DNA of 64,000 nt, from the NCBI GenBank assembly GCA_022495995.1, contig JAFEMH010001231.1, positions 434,001-498,000 on the forward strand, written 5' to 3'. Both the position numbers and the translations under genes were made by a program. Below the pieces are notes generated by a model. The model did no database searches. It saw only the letters and a list, made by a program, of their open reading frames with translations, and was not told the origin of the DNA. Shown here one piece after another: positions 56,370-64,000 of the stretch (the first letter of the stretch is position 1; each line of letters begins with the position of its first letter). This stretch comes from Adenophora triphylla var. japonica. Taxonomy: Eukaryota > Streptophyta > Magnoliopsida > Asterales > Campanulaceae.

Positions 56370-58191
56370 GGGTCCAACGTGTTGTCTTTATCTTCATCTT
56401 CAAAAGAAATGATATGTCCATCTGTGAAGTCGCGGCGCCTTATAGGCAATTCGGATTGATCCTCCTTAGAGCTCTTGGCATGACGCTTGGCGGCAGAGTA
56501 AGTTGTGCCGCAAATATGAGACCCACCTGAGATAACATTCACCACCTTGGTGGCCGGAGGGGGTGCAACTTTCTCGGGCCTAGACTGCTCCTCTGAACCA
56601 GGTTCTTTGGACTCACTCCTGACCCTCTTCTTGCCCAACAAATCCTTGAGAAGACCCTTGGACAACAAATGAGCAATCTCCTTCCTCAAAGCGAAACAGT
56701 TCTCGGTGGTATGCCCGAAATCTTCATGAAATGCGCACCACTTGGACTTGTCCTTCCAAGTTGTTATTTGGTCATTCTTCTTGGGCCATCTTGCTTTATC
56801 TCCAAGATTTCCCATGGCGCATAAGATTCCTGCAATGTCCACGTAAAAGCGGTATTCGAGAGATTTGTGGATAATCATTATCATCACCTTCCTGATCATC
56901 ATCTACAACATGAATTCTAGAAGGTTCGGTTTTAACGGGGGTTTGCCTGTTGGACTTAGGGTGATGGGAGTCCGATCGTGCAATCGGAGGGTTCAAATAG
57001 AGGAGTAGGAGTCCTCCCGGTTGATTTCCCCATTGCCAAGCTATCTTCCTCCAATCGGATGTAAGGCAAGGCCACTGGTTCTGATTTCTTCAAGTTGTTT
57101 CGCGGGGGTCATCACCAACTCGTTGTAAAACAATGAGCTCTTCTTCAAGCCTATGCGGAATGCCTCCGTTGCTTTGTGGACACGTCCAAGTTGGGTATAG
57201 TCACTTTGCCTCCTTATTGAACTGTGCAAATACTCTTTGAGACTTTCACTAGGTACATTTGTACAATTCTATAAAGATCACTAGTCAACTTGTCAAATGC
57301 CCTGTTGCATGAAAACCGATTAATGAACATATTGACAAGTTGAGCATAAGATGAAATAGAGTTTAGAGGAGCCACATTAGCCATTTTAAGGCCGGTCGAC
57401 AAGGTTGAGCCAAAGCCCCTGCAAAAACATGCTTCTTTAAATATAGGAGGGATACTTATGATATCCATTGACTCTTGATACGGCAACACGTGCTCTTGGA
57501 TCGGTACTTCCGTCATACTTCTTCATATGAGGGGCGAGAACTTCTTCGGGATCTCCACACGGCTATCGGCGGCACAAAACGAGACTCGTTGTAGCAAGTT
57601 GGAGAGACTTGGTGATATGGCAAGTTGACTCCGGGCACGCTTCGGAGCAACTCCTTAATGGTTTGCATTTCCTTAACAAGTTGGTTTTACGAAAAGAGGA
57701 GCATTATTAACTTGAGGTGCGAAAGTATCGAAAGCATTAAAGAAACTTCTGTTTGCCCCAGCGAGGGTGTAGCATAAGTGTAGCAAGATGATAGCGCGGA
57801 TTGGCTAGGCGATAGGCCGAATCTTGGTTGCTCAATTGGAATGGATGTCACAATCGTGCTTTCACTGGCAAGGTGTTGGACATCGGGATATCTCCCAACA
57901 TGGCTCGGTCACTGTACTGCACCAAACAAAGATCTAGGAAGTAAAGGTGAAAATGGAGTGGATACTTGAGTCTCCGCTTGCTTCCCTTTACGCGGACTAT
58001 CAATGGCATTGAAGATCATTGTATTAAATGCAGCTCACGATCATCCAGCCGATCGCCTATTTTCCTCATCATGTCCGCCATGTTGGACATTATCTCCAAG
58101 TTGACGGCTTCGCATTTGGAGGAAGGTTGCCTTGGGCATTGGAAACGAGGAAGCGGCCGACTCGGCTGGCTTTGGAAGATGGATTAACCAT
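56370..58191 (-). pseudogene. gag of element E, frameshifted
   Basis: Likely starts at ATG 58,191 (MVNPSSKASRVGRFLVSNAQ). The capsid-type Retrotrans_gag domain is spread over 57,516-57,041 (GLKMANVAPLNSISSYAQLV, NMFINRFSCNR, then YTQLGRVHKATEAFRIGLKK). The C-terminal module KWCAFHEDFGHTTENCFALR (about 56,750-56,690) is a C-x2-H-x3-GH-x4-C knuckle like those of elements 1 and D. Basic and acidic linkers follow before the protease. Confidence 0.8.
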
Positions 58192-58212
58192 TTCTACTTA
58201 GATAATCAAAGT

Positions 58213-58232
58213 TTCCCACAGACGGCGCCAAA
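58213..58232 (-). promoter_or_regulatory. Primer binding site of element E
   Basis: On the minus strand TTTGGCGCCGTCTGTGGGAA follows the 5' LTR directly. This sequence is common as a PBS in plant gypsy elements. It fixes the orientation of E as minus. Confidence 0.85.
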
Positions 58233-58233
58233 T

Positions 58234-58811
58234 TGTTTTGGTCAAATTTCAACAATTAGATTTGTATGATGGGAAAAGTGACTAAAGTGATATGAATCTA
58301 GGTACAATGACTATCAAGTTGAATAGAAATGGACACAAGACATTTGTTGACTAGGGAAAGCCCTTGAACAACTTGTTCGCCGGCACAAAATCCCGGGAGG
58401 ATGTGGCTCCTGCCTTGACCGAAAGTTTATTAAGAATTTTCTTGAGATTACAATGCTAAGAGCATATAAAAAGGGAGCTTAGGCTAATGTCGTGCGTGTG
58501 TGAATTTACAGTGTATGTTCCCTTTTATACCTCAAGAATAAAACTAAATAACAATGAGGGCCTAAAAACTCGGAATTGAGGTTTATCCTTGGAGATTTAT
58601 CCGCACTCATCCGTTGGGAAAGAGATAATCGTTGGCTTGCTGAAGAATCGTGGTTGAACTGGTCTTTGGCACGTTCCCTATAAAATAGGAAAAGCGTTAT
58701 GCGTCCCAACCTGTAAAAACCAAGTTGTAAACAGAACAACCCAAGTTGTTAGTACCAAGTTGTTTAGGCGTAAGTTGCAAAACATGTTGACTGAAAATGT
58801 AGGTCCCAACA
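58234..58811 (-). mobile_element. 5' LTR of element E
   Basis: 578 bp, pairs with 48,957-49,534. The right target duplication ATAAT lies at 58,812-58,816. TATA box TATAAAAG on the minus strand at 58,522-58,529. About 2% difference between LTRs suggests an insertion within roughly the last million years under commonly used plant LTR rates; this is only an estimate. Confidence 0.95.
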
Positions 58812-59118
58812 ATAATTTAAAGAGATTTTTACCAAGCCCCTACTATACTAGAAGGTGGAATTTATAAAAAAAAAAAAAAAACACCACATTTCATATTCTA
58901 CCTTGGGGTTCATAAATTGAAATCTATTTTACCAATAAACGCCTAACTCCTTTTGAAATATTTCGTAATACCAAACTGCCCTCCCTAGCAATTCCGTTTC
59001 TCTCTCTAATCGAAATTCTCCTTTTTCTCTCTATCCGCAATTCCAATCTTCTCTATCCGCAATTTCGATCTGCAATTTCGTATTTCCGATCTCTGTTTCT
59101 CTTTCATGCACCACGACG

Positions 59119-59160
59119 ATGGGTGCCTACAGAGCCGATGACGATTACGATTACTTGTTC
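59119..59160 (+). pseudogene. Captured start of a RABA/Rab11-type GTPase
   Basis: ATG followed by GAYRADDDYDYLF, the characteristic N-terminus of plant RABA (Rab11-like) small GTPases that act in trans-Golgi and endosome traffic. It stops after 14 codons at an unrelated join (AATCGATAA). The CT-rich sequence just before (58,990-59,110) looks like the donor's 5'UTR. The GTP-binding motifs are absent. Confidence 0.8.
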
Positions 59161-59161
59161 A

Positions 59162-59285
59162 ATCGATAATGGAGTTGAAGAAGGCGACGCAACCGTCAAC
59201 TATGAGGTCAACTTTGGGGACGAAGGCTTTGAGGCCTTGAGATTGACCATGGCCTTCGTGGTCTAGGACGAAGGCTTTGAGGCCT
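59162..59285 (-). pseudogene. Captured monoacylglycerol-lipase-like fragment
   Basis: On the minus strand: GLKAFVLDHEGHGQSQ, GLKAFVPKVDLIVDGCVAFF, NSI. This matches the GHGxS-GLxAFVPxxDxxVDDC stretch of plant monoacylglycerol lipase/caffeoylshikimate-esterase-like alpha/beta hydrolases. A 24-bp segment (GACGAAGGCTTTGAGGCCTT) is duplicated at 59,219 and 59,269, giving GLKAFV twice. The nucleophile Ser motif lies outside the fragment. Confidence 0.65.
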
Positions 59286-59584
59286 TGAGAATGAAATACG
59301 GTTCGGATTTGGGAGCCAATTGCGGCTGAATTGCTCTCTCTCCCGTTTCTCTCCTCGTCGTCTCTTCTCGTCATCGCCGGATCCTCCAAGGTACTCCATT
59401 TTCTACATCTAATTTCTTGTTAATCGGGTCGTTTGAATGATGTCCGCCAAGTGTTTGATAAATCACCTCAAAGAGATAAGGTCGTGTGCAATAGGCTGCT
59501 AAGCTGTCTTTTCCCTTATCTGCCTATTCTTGGTATTCAAACTGGCTGAAATGAAGCTTCATTTTTGTTTTTTTCATATTGTAG

Positions 59585-59739
59585 CTCTTTTTTTGTTATG
59601 AGTATAGTGCGCAAGGGCGGCCAAGGTTTGGAGTTAGCTTAGGGTTGTTTATGGACTGCCTTAACACATTTTCTATTCCTGCTCGTTCAAGCGTAATTGA
59701 GTTCCAGTATCCAGGGCCTGATATGCAACTTCTTCTCAA
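59585..59739 (+). pseudogene. Captured exon of RAD1 (9-1-1 clamp)
   Basis: One exon with its splice sites (ATTGTAG before, GTATGT after) reads LFFCYEYSAQGRPRFGVSLG, then LFMDCLNTFSIPARSSVIEF and QYPGPDMQLLLK. It matches the DCLNTFS and YPGPDM-LLLK region of plant RAD1, a subunit of the DNA-damage checkpoint clamp. The frame is open. Neighbouring RAD1 exons were not found. Confidence 0.82.
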
Positions 59740-60407
59740 GTATGTATTCATTTCCTCGTGTTTCTTGATTTCAGGGAGTAATGATTTAGTTTCGAGTGAT
59801 CATGGAGTCTAATTGAGCACACATATTGGTTACTTATTGTCCACTTGCCCCTTATATGATAAATAATTGCACTGCATTGCACTGCGTCATTTTCCTTTTG
59901 TTTTCGTTAAAATTTTTCTGCACATTCATATCCCAGGAAGGGACTTTGTTTGGGAAAACAATTTTGAAAGACTGTACACACTAGTTTTATATATTGTAGC
60001 CTCCACTCCTCCAAAAGGATCATATAAGTCTCTCCATATTCAAATAAACATGGTCCAAATTCTATAAATAAATTGTTGGATATCATTTGGATTGGTTATA
60101 ATTCCTCCAAAATCATCTATAATTTTTTTGTCTCTCCAAAATCGTCTATAGATTACTGCCTGACAGTTCTACCTTGGGCAGGAGAAAGGACACTTGATGT
60201 AATTTTGATTCATGGCCGAGATTACCGTGAAACCGTTTGTAATCTCTGGCCTAATTCATAGAGTGAAGACAGCTAGCATGAATTAGCTAACATCAATTTG
60301 AACTTGTATCTTAATCATCCACAAATTTGGGACATCAACATAAGTGATGATGAAATATCTGGTCTGGTGATTAGCATACACTGATTTAATTTGGTTAACC
60401 TCACATT

Positions 60408-60565
60408 TACTTCATTCGTCCCAGAAAAGTAGTCCCATTTGACAAGTCATATTTTTTTATGGATCTAAGTTTAGATACTTATACCTTCATAAAATTGAAC
60501 CAACATTACTTTCTTTTAAAAATGGGACCATATTTTGGGACTAACTTACGAGGAATCATTTTATT
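60408..60565. mobile_element. Degenerate Stowaway-like MITE inside the Pack-MULE
   Basis: TCGTCCCAGAAAAGTAGTCCC at one end and AAAATGGGACCATATTTTGGGACTA at the other resemble the CCGTCCCA/TGGGAC ends of Stowaway MITEs. Borders are approximate. Confidence 0.4.
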
Positions 60566-60725
60566 CGTTATTTCTTTGGGTTCTTCCAAGGGCGGGGTTC
60601 AAATTTATTTGATATAATTCCCTCATTTGGACAATGAACCTTTTATTCAAGCATATTTTCAATAGTTTTCTGAGTTATTTGATTTTTCCTACACGCAGTT
60701 GTAATTCAGGAAGCATGGATAAGTG

Positions 60726-60895
60726 ATGGCCGTAGTTGAAGGAAGAGCTGTTTGGCAAAGAGCAACTAATCGTTGTTTTGTCCAAGAAGATGCCAAAAGA
60801 GCTCCCAAGTTAGCTTGCTGCCCATCAACTTCTTCATCATCAAAACCAGTGGATGCAGCACCAACCAGCCCAGAAGATGGAAAAGATAACAGTGA
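60726..60895 (+). pseudogene. Captured exon of an unidentified conserved protein
   Basis: After a 3' splice-like CACGCAG (about 60,700) an open frame reads AVWQRATNRCFVQEDAKRAP, then KLACCPSTSSSSKPVDAAPT. The composition (Cys pair, Ser run) looks like a real coding exon. I think I have seen similar text in plant proteins of unknown function but cannot name one. Another exon-like stretch, VLPWAGERTLDVILIHGRDY, lies at 60,165-60,230. Confidence 0.5.
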
Positions 60896-61335
60896 GGTCG
60901 ATTTCTCAGTTATTGTGCATAACTGTGTGATAGATTTTACTGTTTTTATGTCATTCTTTTTTAGAACAACAGTGAGGTCTATTTCATAGTTGTTGGTTGT
61001 AATGTGAATAACTGTGAAATGTTTTTCACACTTCTAAAAATGTGAGGTCAGTTTCACAGTTATTTATTATGAATGTGAAATGGTTTGGTTTTTGACTTTT
61101 CTAAACTGAGAACTGTGAAGTCAATTTCACAGTTAATTTGGTACTTAGTATGTTTGGTTTACCCGTTATTTATCAGTTGTTGATGATTGTTTGTGCACAA
61201 CTGTGAGGTCAATTTCTCAGTTATGATTGTTGATGTCGATTTCTCAGTTATTGTGCATAACTGTGTGATAGATTTCTTTGTTTTTATGTCATTCTTTTAT
61301 AGAACAATAGTGATGTCTATTTTACAGTTGTTGAA
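60895..61335. repeat. Degenerate repeat of GTGAGGTC.ATTTC.CAGTT
   Basis: Six or so copies (about 60,895, 60,970, 61,045, 61,115, 61,203, 61,305) with 70-95 bp spacing. Part of the Pack-MULE interior. The sequence from 61,335 to the TIR is non-coding. Confidence 0.65.
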
Positions 61336-61807
61336 AAATAATTTTATTTTATTTATAAAATTTGGAATACATGATGAGTAAACTTGTTTGATTCGTCTTG
61401 TCGATGGGATTAAAACAGTGATTTCAGATAATTTTTTCGACTTTTAAATTTTGAGATATTGCATTTTAAAAGTTTAAGATAAAAAAAAAGAAGAGAGAGA
61501 AAATGAGAGAGAAAGAAAGCAGGTAAGGCAACGGTCACACGCGTCATGCGAGAGAGAGATGGGTTTGAGGGGCAATTTGGTTCAGAAAAAATTGAGGGAC
61601 TTTTTGGCTGTTTTGATAATGTTAGTCCTTAAAGGTAGTTTTTATTTGGCCGGGGAACAAATTGGTCAAAGTCTCTAATTTAAAATGATTGTTATTTTAT
61701 TTATTTTTACTAAATTCACCTTTAAAAATATCATTTTTCTAACACTTCTTTTGTTTTTCTAATAGCCCACTTTAATTGTTGTGTTCAATGCAATTGAACT
61801 AAATAAT

Positions 61808-62034
61808 ACTTCCTCCATTGTACGTGAGTATAGACCAAAAAAGTGGGCATAAGTATTAAGAAAAAGTATGAGATATAATTAGGGAGAGAAGGTGTTTGTT
61901 AGTATAAAAAATAAAATAGGAGAGAGAATGAGTGTGAGAAATAGTATAAAATTTTGTCATTTTGAACAGTCTCAACTCATGTAAAACGGACAAAAAAGGA
62001 AATAAGTCTCCATTCACATGAAACGGATGGAGTA
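61808..62034. mobile_element. Stowaway-like MITE, about 227 bp
   Basis: The left end TACTTCCTCCATTGTACGTGA and right end TCACATGAAACGGATGGAGTA are inverted relatives of the CTCCCTCCGTTTCA Stowaway terminus, with TA at the insertion points. No coding capacity. Confidence 0.7.
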
Positions 62035-62197
62035 CCTAATAATACATTTTGGAATTTCATGATGATAATTAAATTCTTATAAAATTTTGGTCAATCTTTA
62101 ATAGTTTTTTTTTTTTTTTTTAACTGGTTTCAATAAGGTTGAACACATAAAAGTAAAGTGGGAATATCTTATTTTGAAAGAAAAGGCGTACTATATT

Positions 62198-63349
62198 TGC
62201 CAAATTCTTGTAAAAAACGCATTTTTTGTAAGCTTAAAAAAAACGTGTTTTTAGAACACGTCGTCGACTCTTTCGAATCTCGCAGCGCTAAGCAGAAAAG
62301 AGATGAAGATTGAGATGAGGGATTGGTGAGGACGCTCACTCTCATTCTCTCTCACTACTCTCTCTCTCTCTAAACGCAAAGACGATGTTCTTCACCAGCT
62401 CTCTCTCTCTCTAATCGCCAATGGCGACCTAGCCCACCACCTCAATCACCTCTGAACCAAAGAACAACCCAATCCCTCACCGGCCACGGTCCTCACCAAT
62501 CCAATCTCTCTCAATCACCTCTCAACCAAACAACGACCCAATTCCTTCTCTCCAATCGCCCATCACCGAGCTCTCCCTCTCTCTACCCAAAGCGCCAGTC
62601 CCGATTCCCCTTCAATCGCCCTTCACCGTTCTCTATCTCTCTACCTCAAAACAAGACCCACTCCTCACCGTTCTCTGTCTCTCTACCCTAAGTGCTAATT
62701 GGTTTTGTTTGATTTGGTAAATTTAAAGAATGGTGTGCAAGGGACTGGATAATTAGATGTCAGTGCATGTATTTTGGAGTGCCAATGCATGTGTTTTGGA
62801 GTGTCAGTGCATGTGTTTATGAGTGCCAGTGCTTGTGTTTTTGAGAGCCAGCAAAAATGATTACCAGTGTTTTTGAGTGCCAGTGTATGTGTTTTTGAGT
62901 GCCAGTGCATATATTTTTGAATGCCAGTGCATGTGTTTTTGAATGCCAGTACTTGTGTTTTTGAGAGCCAGCAAAAATGTTAGTGTAACAAAGTGCCAGT
63001 GTTAGTGTAACAGAGTGCCAGTGTGAAGAGTGCCGGTTCATGTATATAAAAGTGCCCGTGTAAAAAGCTCCAGTGCCAGTGTTAATGTAACGGTCACTTT
63101 GTTAAACTTGCACTGACACTTTTTACACTGGCACTTTTTTACACATGCACTGGCACTTTGTTTACACTGGCACTTTGTTAAAATGATACTGACACTTTTT
63201 TACACTGGCACTTTGTTACACATTCACTGGCACTTTGTCATACTGGCACTTTGTTAAACTGGCACTGGCACTGGCACAAACGAAAAAACACAAAACACGT
63301 TTTTCCTAAGTACCAAAAAAAAAAAAATGCATTTTTCATAAGACCAACT
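62198..63349. mobile_element. TIR element, 1152 bp, probable MULE-like
   Basis: TACTATATT (62,189-62,197) and CACTATATT (63,350-63,358) form an 8/9 target duplication. Ends of about 60 bp are imperfect inverted copies sharing GTAAAAAACGCATTTTTT and AAAAACGTGTTTT. The interior has CT-rich degenerate repeats (62,330-62,690) and a GTGCCAGTG satellite that reverses direction. No ORF of note; the minus frames at 62,695-63,041 are repeat translations. Confidence 0.6.
62755..63285. repeat. GTGCCAGTG satellite with an orientation switch
   Basis: From 62,755 to about 63,085 the motif reads AGTGCCAGTGCATGTGTTTT; from about 63,100 to 63,275 it reads CACTGGCACTTTGTTA. The two halves can pair, so the array is a long inverted repeat. 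Confidence 0.85.
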
Positions 63350-63358
63350 CACTATATT

Positions 63359-64000
63359 ATAAGTTTATAAGAAGAATTATTCAAGAAGCTCTTTTTTTCG
63401 AATGTCCCTTAATAAAAAATGAATAGTCGTTATAGAAGAAAATAGTACTAGTCCAAAATAAATTTTGGATTTGAGTTATTAATAATTTTAATAAACATGT
63501 TTTATTATTTGTATATTGCTTGTATAAGTAATAAATAAAATTATTTTTTTTATTTTAACATGTCTATTTGGGATAGTTATAAAATTACAATATTAATTAT
63601 GAAAATAAGGAAATAATAAAAAAAGGATACGGGAAGCTCATTTGTTTTATTTTTATTTTTTGGTACAATCTAAGAAAAAAAATGCGTTTTGACTAACACT
63701 TAGGAAAAACGTTTTTTTAAACTGAGTGTTAAATTTTTTGTAAATAATTGAAACTGGTTTTAAGATGTCAATGACATTTTTGTAAGTAAACGAAATTCTG
63801 TTAAATTTGAGTGGTGACATCTATAGTATAAATGGAAACCCCCTTTTGAACAGTTCTATGAACAGTTTCAAGGAGGGAAATTTCCATTTTGCCCTCACTT
63901 TTTTGTCCCTTTCCCATTTCGTCCTTAAAAATTTTTATTTTTTTTTTAAATTAAAAAAAAAATAAAAATAAACAAAAAACGTGGCCTTGGACACGGGTTT
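63359..64000. other. AT-rich intergenic sequence
   Basis: No gene seen. At 63,650-63,725 'ggtacaatctaag', 'aaaatgcgtttt' and 'cacttaggaaaaacg' repeat the terminal sequence of the element before it, so a second partial copy of that TIR family is likely. The last 160 bases are low-complexity A/T. Confidence 0.5.

Larger units (their letters stand above)
58822..61675. mobile_element. Pack-MULE, TSD TAATTTAAA
   Basis: A perfect 9-bp duplication TAATTTAAA flanks it (58,813-58,821; 61,676-61,684), the size made by Mutator-like elements. Ends are GAGATTTTTACCAA and, on the other strand, GAGACTTTGACCAA. No MULE transposase is seen. The interior carries pieces of at least four host genes: RABA, an alpha/beta hydrolase, RAD1 and an unidentified conserved protein. 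This is the definition of a Pack-MULE. Confidence 0.88.

Noticed and set aside
62695..63041. His/Trp-rich minus-strand ORFs
   Set aside because: They translate the GTGCCAGTG satellite.
63835..63900. Possible transposon end near GAACAGTTCTATGAACAG
   Set aside because: Looks like a repeated motif seen at plant element ends, but no partner end or target duplication lies in the window.

Overview
This window is nuclear DNA of a flowering plant, most likely a eudicot; I cannot name the species. The evidence is one intact plant-specific VPS62/DUF946 gene with a GT-AG intron, fragments of other plant genes (golgin candidate 6, RABA GTPase, RAD1), and a dense layering of plant transposon types: Tat-clade Ty3/gypsy, hAT, CACTA, Pack-MULE and MITEs. 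There are no bacterial features.

Bases 1 to about 42,000 are a nest of related Tat-like LTR retrotransposons. Outermost is decayed element D (36,893-42,004 visible; its left part lies left of the window). Element A is inserted into D: leader and gag start 1-1644, gag/PR/RT/RNase H/integrase relics 17,235-24,855, spacer, minus-strand ORF relics 27,287-29,990, a 4.1-kb minisatellite, and a 3' LTR at 34,767-36,892. Its 5' LTR should lie just left of base 1. Inside A sit element 1 (1645-17,234, two 2.2-kb LTRs, a gag but no pol) and a solo LTR of A's own family (25,266-27,281, target-site duplication GTGTC).

From 42,005 to 46,807 lie SINE-like remnants, a solo LTR with TSD CTGTT (42,651-43,281), and a hAT element with an 8-bp TSD (43,589-46,799). 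The hAT contains a nested CACTA element (44,197-46,331, TSD TGT) that carries two exons of a golgin candidate 6 gene.

The one apparently intact host gene, VPS62/DUF946, is on the minus strand at 46,951-48,665. It is squeezed between the hAT (about 150 bp past its stop) and a young Tat element E (48,957-58,811, minus strand, TSD ATAAT, LTRs about 2% different by hand count). E has gag-PR-RT-RH-INT relics and a plus-strand accessory gene with a 5'UTR intron.

From 58,822 to 61,675 there is a Pack-MULE with a perfect 9-bp TSD, carrying fragments of at least four host genes. The remainder holds a Stowaway-like MITE, a TIR element with an internally inverted satellite (62,198-63,349) and AT-rich sequence.

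The most interesting pattern crosses families. A short structured element, with outer stem CTACG/CGTAG and a variable inner stem showing compensatory changes, recurs at seven places in A, element 1 and D. Nearly every minisatellite in these elements is also built on a short dyad. Element 1's LTR carries six heat-shock-element-like TTCTAGAA sites just upstream of its TATA box, interleaved with TATGTCG-N2-CGACATA palindromes.
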